This document shows positions 29,867 to 39,687 of a DNA stretch of 42,051 nt, in pieces (position 1 is the first letter of the stretch; each line of letters opens with the position of its first letter). Source of the DNA: Clostridia bacterium (GTDB lineage Bacteria; Bacillota; Clostridia; Oscillospirales; UBA644); NCBI GenBank assembly GCA_017934975.1, contig JAGBIM010000015.1, positions 1 through 42,051 of the forward strand, in the 5' to 3' direction. Under the pieces are notes generated by a model. It did not search any database. It was not told where the DNA came from and saw only the letters and a program-made list of their open reading frames with translations. The position numbers and the translations under genes are program-made.

Positions 29867-31819
29867 ATGGAGATTTTGTCTCCCGCAGGCTCTCCCGAGG
29901 CTCTGCGTGCCGCCGTTTTATCGGGGGCGGACGCGGTGTATTTCGGGGCGCCGTCCTTTAACGCCCGCATGAACGCCGTCAATTTCTCTTCGCAGGATCT
30001 GAAAGACGGGATCCGTTATTGTCACGAGCGGGGAGTTCGGTGTCACGGAGTTCTGAATACGCTGGTCTCCGATCGGGAAATGCCCGCCGCACTGGATACG
30101 GCAAAGGCCTTGGTGCAGTTCGGGATCGACGCCCTGATCGTGCAGGACGTGGGGCTTTGTCGGGAACTGAAAAAACGCACCGATCTTCCGCTTCACGCCA
30201 GTACCCAGATGACGGTCCATAATCTGGACGGAATTCTGTTTGCGGAGCAGATGGGCTTTTCTCGGGTGGTTTTGTCCCGGGAGGTGTCCCGCAAGGAGCT
30301 GGAGTTTCTTGCCGCCCGCTCTCCTTTAGAGCTGGAGGTTTTCGTGCACGGGGCCCTTTGTATGTGCTACAGCGGCCAATGCTATATGAGTTCTCTCATC
30401 GGCGGAAGATCGGGAAATCGGGGCGAATGTGCCCAGCCCTGTCGCCTTCCTTACGAGGGCGGTTACCGCCTGAGTCTGAAAGATCTTTGCTTGCTGAAAT
30501 ATTATAACGAGCTGGAGGAGATGGGCATCGCCTCCCTCAAAATCGAGGGACGTATGAAATCGCCCGAATACGTTTCCGCCATCACCGCCGCCTACGCCGC
30601 CGCAAAACGGGGGGAGGCTTATACGGAAGAGAAGGAAAACTATCTTGCGGGGGTCTTCAGCCGCTCGGGCTTCACCGACGGGTATTATACCGACCGTATC
30701 GGCTCTTCCATGTTCGGCACCCGCAGTGAAACGGTGAATCGGGTAGAGGTTCCCACCAAGGAGTATCCCCGTCTCGGGGTGGAGGTTTCCCTCCGTCCGC
30801 AGGAGGACGGGCTTCTGTGTACGGCGGTTTGCGATGCTTGCTCCGCCGAGGGGCTTTTGCCTCTTCAGCCTGCCCGAACCCGTGCCACGGAGGCGGAGGA
30901 GATCCGCGTTGCGTGGGGGGCTCTTGGAAATACGCCTTATTATCTGAAATCCTTTGACGCTTCCCTGCCCGAAGGCTCCTTCGTGCCTGCGTCGGAGGTG
31001 AAAAAGCTTCGTCGGGAGTTGTTGGATCGCCTTACGGAAATGCGTTGTCTCGGAACCGCGTCCTGGAAGGATCTTTCTTATGCCGCACCCAAGGCCGTGC
31101 CTTACGGGGGGCGTTGGGAAGGCGTTTTTCAGAATCCCGACGCGTTGCCCGATGCGGATGAACTGGATTTCTTCTGGCTTCCGTTGGAATCGGTCCGCAA
31201 ATACGCAGACGCCCTTCGTGCTCGCTCGGGCAAGGTGGGTTTCGTGCTTCCCCGCATCCTGCGGGAAGGGGAAAAACAGGCCGCGGAACGTCTCGTGGGC
31301 GAATGGAAGGCCCTGGGCGTGACCGACGCTCTGTGCGGCAACGTGGGACATTTTCCCTTCTGCTTTTCCCACGGGCTGACGCCTCACGGGGATTACGGAC
31401 TGAACGTTTACAATTCCGCCGCCCGGGACGTGTTCTCTTCCATGGGTGCAAAGGACGTGACTCTTTCCTTTGAACTAAAAGGGGCACAGATCCGCGATCT
31501 GACGACGGAGCGGACGGGGGCTATCGTTTACGGACGGCTTCCCTTTATGATATTCCGCAACTGTCTGAAAAAGACCCACGGTCAGCCGGAATATCTGACC
31601 GACCGCATGGGAAAGAAATTCTTGCTCACCTGTGCCTTCGGCTGTCGCAACGAGCTGTGGAATGCCGACCGCCTTTGGTTGGGGGATAAGCCCATTCAAA
31701 ATCTGGGCTTTTGTCGCTTCCTCTTTACCGATGAAACGAAGGAGGAAATTACGCGGGTTCTGTCCGCGTACCGCAAGGGAGCGGCTCCCCGAGGCGCCGT
31801 GACCCGCGGCAGATTCTGA
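29867..31819 (+). CDS. U32 family peptidase / tRNA-hydroxylation-type protein
   Basis: A 650-residue U32 protein. The N-terminal half shows LSPAGSPEALRAAVLSGADAVYFG, the U32 signature ELEVFVHGALCMCYSGQC and the cysteine cluster ending GNRGECAQPCRLPY, likely an iron-sulfur site. The C-terminal half holds the DUF3656-like insertion found in long Firmicute members. Related proteins (TrhP, RlhA) take part in tRNA or rRNA hydroxylation, though older annotation calls them collagenase-like peptidases. It starts 6 bases after zapA. Confidence 0.92.
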   Translation: MEILSPAGSPEALRAAVLSGADAVYFGAPSFNARMNAVNFSSQDLKDGIRYCHERGVRCHGVLNTLVSDREMPAALDTAKALVQFGIDALIVQDVGLCRELKKRTDLPLHASTQMTVHNLDGILFAEQMGFSRVVLSREVSRKELEFLAARSPLELEVFVHGALCMCYSGQCYMSSLIGGRSGNRGECAQPCRLPYEGGYRLSLKDLCLLKYYNELEEMGIASLKIEGRMKSPEYVSAITAAYAAAKRGEAYTEEKENYLAGVFSRSGFTDGYYTDRIGSSMFGTRSETVNRVEVPTKEYPRLGVEVSLRPQEDGLLCTAVCDACSAEGLLPLQPARTRATEAEEIRVAWGALGNTPYYLKSFDASLPEGSFVPASEVKKLRRELLDRLTEMRCLGTASWKDLSYAAPKAVPYGGRWEGVFQNPDALPDADELDFFWLPLESVRKYADALRARSGKVGFVLPRILREGEKQAAERLVGEWKALGVTDALCGNVGHFPFCFSHGLTPHGDYGLNVYNSAARDVFSSMGAKDVTLSFELKGAQIRDLTTERTGAIVYGRLPFMIFRNCLKKTHGQPEYLTDRMGKKFLLTCAFGCRNELWNADRLWLGDKPIQNLGFCRFLFTDETKEEITRVLSAYRKGAAPRGAVTRGRF

Positions 31820-31834
31820 TTAAAACTCATATAT

Positions 31835-31870
31835 TCGGATCGGAGGAGAAATCCCCCGATCCGATTTTTT
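31835..31870 (+). terminator. Terminator of zapA-U32
   Basis: CGGATCGGAGG pairs with CCCCCGATCCG (some G-T), then ATTTTTT. The convergent aminotransferase gene ends 6 bases later. Confidence 0.85.
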
Positions 31871-31875
31871 CGTGC

Positions 31876-33147
31876 TTATTTCAGGAAATTCTCCGCCGTG
31901 GCCAGCTTGATGCAGATGCAGAGAAGCTCAATACAGGTCTTCAGCTCTTCCTTGGGCGGATAGGTGGGGGCGATGCGCAGGTTGCAATCCTTGGGATCGT
32001 GATGATAGGGGAAGGAGGCGCCTGCGGGGGTGATTTTGACCCCTGCCTGCTTCATCAGCTCTTCCACCCGCTTTGCGCTGGCGTGGGCCAGGTCCACGGA
32101 AAGGAAATAGCCGCCGTTGGGCACCGTCCATTGGGCGTAGCCGTCGGGCTTGAGCTGCTTGTTCATTTCCTCCAGAGCCACTTCGAACTGGGGCCGCAGG
32201 TGTTCTGCGTGCTTTTTCATATGTTCCAGAATGCCCTGTTTGTTTTTGAAATACCGCACGTGACGCAGCTGATTCAGCTTGTCGGGACCGATGGTCTGAT
32301 AGGTCTTCACGGCGTTGAGGGCCTTGATGTTGGCGGAAGAGGTGGCCATGGCGGCAACGCCCGCGCCGGGGAAGGAGATCTTGGAGGTGGAGGTGAAGGT
32401 CATGATGCGGTTGGGATTTCCTGCCTTCACGCATTCGTCGAAGAGATTCAGCAGTTTATCCGACTCGTCGCCCAGATCGTGGACGATATAGGCGTTGTCC
32501 CAATAAATACGGAAGTCGGGTGCCGCTTTCATGGCCGCCAGACGGCGCACGGTCTCGTCGGAATAGGTTTTCCCTTCCGGGTTGCTGTATTTGGGAACGC
32601 ACCACATCCCCTTGATGCAGTTGTGTTCCGCGCAGAGGGCTTCGATTTTGTCCATATCGGGGCCGTCGGGGGTCATTTCGATGGGGATCATCTCAATGCC
32701 CAGGCTTTCACAGATGGCGAAATGGCGGTCGTATCCGGGGGCGGGACAGAGCCAGCGGACTTTATCCTCGCGGCACCAGGGGCGCACCGAGCCGGGCACG
32801 CCGAAGAGCATGGCGGTGACGATGGTATCGTACATCATGTTCAGGCTGGAGTTTCCGCCCACCACCACGTTCTTTGCGGGAACCTCGAAAATATCCGCAA
32901 AGAGCCTGCGGGCTTCGGGAATTCCGTCCAGGATCCCGTAGTTGCGGTAGTCGGTGCCGTCCTCGCCGTAGCAGTCCTCGTTGGTCTGCAGGGCTTTCAG
33001 AAGTCCTTCGGTCACGTCCAACTGCAGGGAAGAGGGCTTCCCTCGGGACATGTCCAGATCCAGACAGCGGTTGCAGTAGGTGCTGAATTCATCTTTCGCC
33101 GCCCGATAAATGACGGACCAATCTTCTTTGGTAAATTCGGAAATCAT
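31876..33147 (-). CDS. Aminotransferase class I/II, aspartate-aminotransferase type
   Basis: A 423-residue PLP enzyme of the PF12897-like aspartate/alanine aminotransferase group. Cofactor residues are seen in NSSLNMMYDT, WCVPKYSNPEGKTYS and IYWDNAYIVHDL, and the PLP lysine in TSTSKISFPGAG. The C-terminal substrate arginine is in CNLRIAPTYPP. It transfers amino groups between amino acids and 2-oxo acids in the cytoplasm. ATG at 33147 is used since AAAGGA lies upstream; the TTG at 33156 would be too close to it. It is 30 bases after asnS on the same strand and may be co-transcribed. Confidence 0.92.
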   Translation of the reverse strand: MISEFTKEDWSVIYRAAKDEFSTYCNRCLDLDMSRGKPSSLQLDVTEGLLKALQTNEDCYGEDGTDYRNYGILDGIPEARRLFADIFEVPAKNVVVGGNSSLNMMYDTIVTAMLFGVPGSVRPWCREDKVRWLCPAPGYDRHFAICESLGIEMIPIEMTPDGPDMDKIEALCAEHNCIKGMWCVPKYSNPEGKTYSDETVRRLAAMKAAPDFRIYWDNAYIVHDLGDESDKLLNLFDECVKAGNPNRIMTFTSTSKISFPGAGVAAMATSSANIKALNAVKTYQTIGPDKLNQLRHVRYFKNKQGILEHMKKHAEHLRPQFEVALEEMNKQLKPDGYAQWTVPNGGYFLSVDLAHASAKRVEELMKQAGVKITPAGASFPYHHDPKDCNLRIAPTYPPKEELKTCIELLCICIKLATAENFLK

Positions 33148-33177
33148 GGGATACAAATCCTTTCAAGGGTGTATGAA

Positions 33178-34572
<1,395 letters not shown>

Positions 34573-34618
34573 ATTTGTATTCCATCCTTGTCACAATGTG
34601 CTTATATAATAATATAGT

Positions 34619-34647
34619 ATTATACCACACGAGCGCGGGAATGACAA
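34619..34647 (-). promoter_or_regulatory. Promoter of asnS
   Basis: On the minus strand, TTGTCA (34647-34642), 17 bases, TATAAT (34624-34619). Confidence 0.82.
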
Positions 34648-34791
34648 TAGGTAGACCCCCATAATTCGAAAAAAGTTTTAATCTTTGGTGAATTGTGACA
34701 AAAAAGTGCTCGTTTTCCTCCGTTGTCTATGGGGAAATGCCGTTTTTTTTCTTCGTTTTTTCTTGCTTGCCGGATGGAAAAAGGAGAAAAA

Positions 34792-34842
34792 ATGCGGATT
34801 TATCAATGTTTTTTCGGCGTAACAAGTTTGAAAAAAGTCTGA
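34792..34842 (+). CDS. Possible 16-codon micro-ORF / leader peptide
   Basis: The ATG at 34792 is preceded by AAGGAG at 34780-34785 with a 6-base spacer. It encodes MRIYQCFFGVTSLKKV and stops at TGA. A GCGT/ACGC inverted pair overlapping its end (about 34817-34845) is followed by AATTTTTTTT, giving a leader-plus-weak-terminator look. No promoter is visible upstream, so this may be chance. Confidence 0.25.
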   Translation: MRIYQCFFGVTSLKKV

Positions 34843-34867
34843 CGCAATTTTTTTTCATTTTTCTTTT

Positions 34868-34896
34868 TTGACAAAAAAAAGCCGCCGAAATACAAT
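34868..34896 (+). promoter_or_regulatory. Upstream promoter P1 of the response regulator operon
   Basis: TTGACA (34868-34873), 17 bases, TACAAT (34891-34896). It would give a leader of about 160 bases. Confidence 0.65.
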
Positions 34897-34986
34897 ATTT
34901 TGGGGCAAAAACTGTGGTGAAAATGCAAAGAAACCGTTACGAAATGCGGAATTGTGTCCTTTTTTTATTGAAATTTTGACTCCTTC

Positions 34987-35015
34987 TTGACAAACTCGTG
35001 AAAATATGGTATACT
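34987..35015 (+). promoter_or_regulatory. Main promoter P2 of the response regulator operon
   Basis: TTGACA (34987-34992), 17 bases, TATACT (35010-35015), with TGG before the -10 (extended). Confidence 0.85.
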
Positions 35016-35061
35016 AAACCCAAACACGGACGAAATATCATTTTCCGGAGGGAGTTTATCC

Positions 35062-35751
35062 ATGGAAAAAACCATTCTTATTGCCGACGATAACAAGGAA
35101 ATCGTCGACATTCTTAAAGTTTACGCGCAGAAGGAAGGCTACCAATACATTTGTGCCTACGACGGGGAACAGGCGTTGAAGTATTTTAAGGAGCGCAATC
35201 CTTCTTTGATCCTCCTTGACGTTATGATGCCCAAGATCAACGGCTTTGACGTTTGCAAGCAGATCCGTCAGACCTCCAACGTTCCCATTATTATTATCTC
35301 TGCCAAGGCGGAGGAGCAGGAACGGATTCTCGGTCTGGACATCGGTGCGGACGACTACGTGATCAAACCCTTCAGCCCCCGCGAGGTTCTGATGCGGGTC
35401 AAGACCGTTCTGCGCCGCGTGGCCGACGATTCTTCCGATGAAAAGAGCAAGAAGATCGAAGTGGCAGGTCTCGTCATCGACATGAACAGCTACGAGGCCT
35501 CCGTCAACGGAACCCCCGTGATCCTCACCAAGAAGGAAATCGAAATTCTGTGGCTCTTTGCGACCAATCCCGGTCGGGTCTTCACCCGCGACCATCTGTT
35601 GGAGAATATCTGGGGCTACGAATATTTCGGAGACACCCGTACCGTTGATACCCACATCAAGCGGATCCGTACCAAGCTCGACATCGACGATTCCGTCGGG
35701 TTTGACATTAAGACCGTTTGGGGCGTCGGCTACAAATTCGAAGTCAAATGA
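35062..35751 (+). CDS. OmpR/PhoB-family response regulator
   Basis: A 229-residue DNA-binding response regulator. The receiver has acidic pair DD in LIADDNKEI, phospho-acceptor D53 in LLDVMMP, threonine/serine position in IIISAK and lysine in VIKPFSP. The C-terminal winged helix (VNGTPVILTKKEIEILWLF, then TVDTHIKRIRTKL and VWGVGYKFEV) is OmpR-type. CGGAGGGAG is upstream of the ATG. Its stop overlaps the kinase start, so the two form a pair. Targets are unknown, but the genes that follow make the cell-elongation machinery. Confidence 0.95.
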   Translation: MEKTILIADDNKEIVDILKVYAQKEGYQYICAYDGEQALKYFKERNPSLILLDVMMPKINGFDVCKQIRQTSNVPIIIISAKAEEQERILGLDIGADDYVIKPFSPREVLMRVKTVLRRVADDSSDEKSKKIEVAGLVIDMNSYEASVNGTPVILTKKEIEILWLFATNPGRVFTRDHLLENIWGYEYFGDTRTVDTHIKRIRTKLDIDDSVGFDIKTVWGVGYKFEVK

Positions 35752-36674
35752 GACGCAGATCCGAACATATTTTTCTTTTGATAGAGCGGACGGTGCCGAT
35801 GCTTTTTGCCATCGGTGCCGTTTTGTCGGTTTTGTTGTTTTTGTTTCCCGGGAATCTTGCCCTTGCTTTGGGGGCTTGCGCGGCTTGGATCCTGGCGGCG
35901 ACCGCTTCGGGAATCGACTTGTTTTTTCGCGTATTTTTGCGAAAAAAGCAGTTGGACGAGGAGACGGAGGAAGGGGAGAAGGACCGCTTTCTCTCCGACG
36001 TTGCCCACGAGCTGAAGACCCCCCTTGCGGTGATCCGCGGAAACGCGGAAATCCTTGCGGACGGCGTGGTTCCCGCGGAAGAATACCCTGCGTACTGCCG
36101 GCGGATTTTGCGGGAGACCGACGCCATGTCCCGTCTGGTGGGAGATCTGTTGGATCTGTCCCGTCTTCGCACGGGAAAGGTTCGCTTCGAGCCCCGCGAC
36201 GTGGATCTTGCGTACCTGGCTTCTTCCCTCTGTGAGAGCCTGGCTCCCGTGGGGGAGAAAAAGGGTGTTTTTGTTGCATTTGAATCCCGCTGCTCCCTGC
36301 CCGTTCTGTGGCTGGATTACGATCGGATCCGTCAGCTGGCGGTGATTTTTCTGGACAACGGCATTAAGCATACTCCCGAAGGCGGGACCGTGACCCTTTT
36401 CTTGGATCGGGAGGGAGACACGGTGCTGTTAGGCGTTCGGGATACGGGCCACGGCATTTCCCCCGAGGATCTTCCTCACGTTTTCGACCGCTTTTATAAA
36501 GCCGACCCGCAACGGGGAGGGCTGGAGGTCGGATCGGGAATCGGCCTTTCTTTGGCGGTACAGATTGCCCGCCTCCACGGAGGACGGGTGGACGTCGTTA
36601 GCGAAATCGGAAAAGGTACCTGCTTCACGGCACGGTTACCTCTTCGTGAATGTAAGGAGACTGTTGAGTCATGA
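35748..36674 (+). CDS. Sensor histidine kinase, short intramembrane-sensing type
   Basis: 308 residues. Two hydrophobic helices (about 14-32 and 36-58) are joined by only a few residues (FPGN), so there is no extracellular sensor domain and no clear HAMP domain. The dimerisation domain has phospho-acceptor H87 in DVAHELKTPLAVI; the ATPase has N box FLDNGIKHTPEGG, G1 VRDTGHGISPEDL, F box FDRFYKAD and G2 GSGIGLSLAVQI. The start at 35748 overlaps the regulator stop (ATGA); its own stop overlaps maf. This layout matches intramembrane kinases that sense envelope stress. Confidence 0.92.
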   Translation: MRRRSEHIFLLIERTVPMLFAIGAVLSVLLFLFPGNLALALGACAAWILAATASGIDLFFRVFLRKKQLDEETEEGEKDRFLSDVAHELKTPLAVIRGNAEILADGVVPAEEYPAYCRRILRETDAMSRLVGDLLDLSRLRTGKVRFEPRDVDLAYLASSLCESLAPVGEKKGVFVAFESRCSLPVLWLDYDRIRQLAVIFLDNGIKHTPEGGTVTLFLDREGDTVLLGVRDTGHGISPEDLPHVFDRFYKADPQRGGLEVGSGIGLSLAVQIARLHGGRVDVVSEIGKGTCFTARLPLRECKETVES

Positions 36675-37240
36675 CCCGCGATTTTATTCTCGCATCCTCT
36701 TCCCCCCGACGGTTTGAGCTGCTTCGGCAGATCGGACTGTCCTTTCAGAGTATCGTTCCCGCAGTGGACGAGTCTACCGATTGCACGGATCCCTTTGGGA
36801 TCGTTTCGGAGTTGTCTGCCCGCAAAGCGGCCGCCGTGGCAAAGAGCAATCCTCTTTCCGTGGTGATCGCCGCCGATACGGTGGTGACGGTGGACGAACG
36901 GATTCTCGGCAAGCCCAAGGGAGACGGGGAAGCCGTGGAGATGCTGCGGCTTTTGTCCGGTCGGTCCCACTTCGTCTATACGGGGGTGACCGTCATTTGC
37001 GACGGTCGCATCGAAACTGCCATTTGCCGCACGGAGGTCTTTTTTAAGACCCTTTCCGAGGAGCAGATCCAGGCGTATCTGCGCACGGGTGAAAGCTACG
37101 ATAAAGCAGGTGGATACGGGATTCAGGGCAAGGGTGCCGTGCTGGTGGACCACATCGACGGCGATTATTCCAACGTGGTGGGTCTGCCCGTCAGCCTTCT
37201 TTACGAAATGCTGCGGGAACTGGGAATCGAAATTTTTTGA
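36671..37240 (+). CDS. maf: Maf family nucleotide pyrophosphatase
   Basis: A 189-residue Maf/HAM1-type nucleoside triphosphate pyrophosphatase that hydrolyses dTTP, UTP or modified nucleotides and is linked to septum control. The signature LASSSPRRFELLRQIG is at the N-terminus, then VIAADTVVTVDERILGKPK and GYGIQGKGAVLVDHIDGDYSNVVGLP. The ATG overlaps the kinase stop (ATGA). Maf next to mreBCD is a classic arrangement. Confidence 0.94.
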   Translation: MTRDFILASSSPRRFELLRQIGLSFQSIVPAVDESTDCTDPFGIVSELSARKAAAVAKSNPLSVVIAADTVVTVDERILGKPKGDGEAVEMLRLLSGRSHFVYTGVTVICDGRIETAICRTEVFFKTLSEEQIQAYLRTGESYDKAGGYGIQGKGAVLVDHIDGDYSNVVGLPVSLLYEMLRELGIEIF

Positions 37241-37278
37241 ACACACACATACGAACGTAATTGATATAAGGAGCAGCC

Positions 37279-38295
37279 ATGGGACTCAATGAATTCGGCA
37301 TTGATCTGGGAACCTGCAACACCCTCATCTATCGAAAGGATAAGGGCGTGGTTCTCAACGAACCCTCCATCGTGGCCACGGAAACCTACGGTGCGAAAAA
37401 ATTTATCTGTGCGGGACGGGAAGCCCGCGATATGATGGGACGGACTCCCGACACCATCACCGTGACCCAGCCCGTGCAAAACAGCGTGATTGCGGACTTT
37501 GACAAGACCGTAATGATGCTGCGGGAATATCTGCGCCGTTGTCGGACCGGCTTCGGTTCTGTTTCTGCCGTGGTGTCCATCCCCTGTCGTGCCACCCCCG
37601 TGGAAAAGCGGGCCGTTGCCGACGCGGTACGGGCGGCCGGGGTGAAAAAGGTCCCCATCGTGGTGGAAAAGCCCATTGCGGCAGCCTTGGGGTCGGGTTT
37701 GTCTATTTTTGAACCTCGCGGACGCATGGTCGTGGATATCGGAGGGGGAACGACGGAAATTTCGGTTCTGTCCCTGGGAGGTATCGTGTCCGTAACCTCC
37801 ACCACCTGCGCGGGGAAAAAGTTTGATCGGGATATTATTGCTTACGTGCGCAAGACCCATAGCGTTCTCATCGGAGAACGCACCGCCGAGGACGTGAAGA
37901 TGTCCATCGGCTCGGTTTTTGATGACGGTCACGTGAATTTTATGACGGTCAGCGGGCGGGATCTGGTACGCGGTCTTCCCGTGAACGTGGCTCTTTCCAC
38001 CGACGATATTCGAGACGTATTGGCGGAATCGGCACGGTTTTTGGTGGATCAGATCCGCCAGACTCTGGAAAAGATTCCCCCCGAAATGGCGGCGGATATC
38101 ATCGACAGCGGCATTACTCTGGTGGGAGGCGGAAGCATGATCCCCGGCTGGGAGGAGCTGTTGTCCAAAGAGACGGGGGTTGCCTGTATGCATTCCGCGG
38201 CTCCGCTGGAAAGCGTGGTTACGGGGGCGGGGAACGCCTTCCGTTATCGGGATCAGATTAAACCCGGTGTTCAGCATCAGAATATTCTTGCTTGA
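37279..38295 (+). CDS. mreB: Rod shape-determining protein MreB
   Basis: A 338-residue bacterial actin that organises lateral wall synthesis. Phosphate-1 motif FGIDLGTCNTLIY, connect-1 PVEKRAVADAVRAAG with VVEKPIAAALGSGL, phosphate-2 MVVDIGGGTTEISVLS and adenosine motif ITLVGGGSMIPG are all present. The usual glutamate-threonine pattern is intact. ATAAGGAG precedes the ATG. It starts 38 bases after maf with no terminator between them. Confidence 0.95.
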   Translation: MGLNEFGIDLGTCNTLIYRKDKGVVLNEPSIVATETYGAKKFICAGREARDMMGRTPDTITVTQPVQNSVIADFDKTVMMLREYLRRCRTGFGSVSAVVSIPCRATPVEKRAVADAVRAAGVKKVPIVVEKPIAAALGSGLSIFEPRGRMVVDIGGGTTEISVLSLGGIVSVTSTTCAGKKFDRDIIAYVRKTHSVLIGERTAEDVKMSIGSVFDDGHVNFMTVSGRDLVRGLPVNVALSTDDIRDVLAESARFLVDQIRQTLEKIPPEMAADIIDSGITLVGGGSMIPGWEELLSKETGVACMHSAAPLESVVTGAGNAFRYRDQIKPGVQHQNILA

Positions 38296-38334
38296 TTTTA
38301 TTCGGTTTTTTGATAAGAAGGGGCGGTGTTCGCA

Positions 38335-39174
38335 GTGAAACGGTTTTTTCGGGGACGGTTTTTCGTCGTTCTGGTCCTGATCGTTTGTTTTCTTCTCGGG
38401 TTCATGTTGAGCGTTGCCGTAAACGGGCATACCACGCCCCACGAACAGATGGTCAACACCATCATTACCCCTTTCCGTTCGGGATTTACCTGGTGTAAAA
38501 ATCAGGTTGTGGATTTCTTTGCCGCCTTCAGTGCCTACGACGACGTGGTAGCGGAGAACGAAAACCTGAAGCAGCAGCTTCTGGATCTGCAGAAGCAGGT
38601 GGACGATCTGCGATACGATAAGGTTCAGAACGAAGAATACAAGAAAATGCTTTCGATTATGGAGACCGAATATCATTTCGATCTTGTGGTGGCCGACGTG
38701 GTCAGCGTTCCCACCGACGGATGGGGCTCTTCCTTCGGGATTAACGCGGGGACGAGTTCGGGAATCCAAACGGGTGACGTGGTTGTCTGTTCGGGCGGTC
38801 TCGTGGGAAAGGTCGTGGATGCGGGGCTGAACTGGTCTACCGTTTCCACCTTCCTTGATCCCCGTATTTCCGTGGGTGCCATGATTCTGCGGACCGGTGA
38901 CGTGGGCGTTACGGAAGGCACGTTGGAGCTGAAAAGCCGTGGGCTCTGCACGCTCCGTTATTTGAATAAGGATTCTTCGGTGAATCGGGAGGATCGGGTT
39001 TATACCTCCGGTCTGGGGGGCGTCTATCCCAAGGGGTTGCTCCTCGGCACCGTGACGGATCTGCAATACGAAGATAACGGCCTTTCCTTGAGCGCCGTGC
39101 TGACACCCGCCGTGGATTTCGTTTCCCTGCGGGAGGTTTACGTAATCACGAATTTCTCTGAGGACGCACCATGA
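38335..39174 (+). CDS. mreC: Rod shape-determining protein MreC
   Basis: A 279-residue single-pass membrane scaffold. A basic start (MKRFFRGR) leads to one transmembrane helix, then a coiled coil (residues about 65-105: VVAENENLKQQLLDLQKQVD) and two beta domains typical of MreC. The start is a GTG; 38335 is preferred to GTG 38326 because AAGGGGCGG lies 8 or more bases upstream of it and overlaps the other. Its stop overlaps mreD (ATGA). Confidence 0.9.
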   Translation: MKRFFRGRFFVVLVLIVCFLLGFMLSVAVNGHTTPHEQMVNTIITPFRSGFTWCKNQVVDFFAAFSAYDDVVAENENLKQQLLDLQKQVDDLRYDKVQNEEYKKMLSIMETEYHFDLVVADVVSVPTDGWGSSFGINAGTSSGIQTGDVVVCSGGLVGKVVDAGLNWSTVSTFLDPRISVGAMILRTGDVGVTEGTLELKSRGLCTLRYLNKDSSVNREDRVYTSGLGGVYPKGLLLGTVTDLQYEDNGLSLSAVLTPAVDFVSLREVYVITNFSEDAP

Positions 39175-39683
39175 AACCGAAGTTGAGAATCGTTCTGATC
39201 GGAGTTCTGTTCGTGCTCCTTTCTCTGTTGGAGCATTGCTCCGGTCCCCTTTGGTGGGACTGTAACCCGCCCTATACCCTTTGCTGCGTGGCAATCTGCG
39301 CCCTTTTTGCAGGGGAGAAGGTTTCCTCGATTTTCGGGCTCTGCATGGGCTTGTTTGCCGACGCCATGAATGCCGACGTTTTCGGACTTCGGGGCGTTTT
39401 GTACTTGTTTTTCGGATATATGATTGCTTTTTTGGCGGAAAAGGTCCTTTCCCGTAACGTGCTTTCCGGCGTTCTGACGGGGGTGGTTTCCGCCCTTTTG
39501 TGTGAGTTTGCTTTGTTTGGGGTGAACACCCTGTACCGTACCGTCCCCTTTGCCGTGGCGGGAACCTACGTGTTGATGCCCCGTGTTGTGATGAGTCTTC
39601 CCGTGACGCTTTTGTTGTACGGGGTGTTTTGGTTGACCTATCGGGAACGGGAGGTTTATCCCACGTCCCGCCGCAGGAGGTGA
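39171..39683 (+). CDS. mreD: Rod shape-determining protein MreD
   Basis: A 170-residue membrane protein with five to six hydrophobic helices and a short basic tail, matching MreD in size and position between MreC and PBP2. MreD sequence conservation is low, so the call rests on topology and context. It overlaps mreC by 4 bases; pbp2 starts 4 bases later. Confidence 0.88.
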   Translation: MKPKLRIVLIGVLFVLLSLLEHCSGPLWWDCNPPYTLCCVAICALFAGEKVSSIFGLCMGLFADAMNADVFGLRGVLYLFFGYMIAFLAEKVLSRNVLSGVLTGVVSALLCEFALFGVNTLYRTVPFAVAGTYVLMPRVVMSLPVTLLLYGVFWLTYREREVYPTSRRRR

Positions 39684-39687
39684 CGCG

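Larger units (their letters stand above)
34648..35061. other. T-rich intergenic region upstream of the response regulator
   Basis: The asnS to response-regulator gap is long and AT-rich with several A and T tracts. It contains a possible micro-ORF at 34792-34842 and two plus-strand promoters (34868 and 34987). Between 34648 and 34780 nothing recognisable is seen. Confidence 0.5.

Noticed and set aside
34573..34647. T-box leader upstream of asnS
   Set aside because: The promoter gives a leader of only about 40 bases, too short for a T-box.
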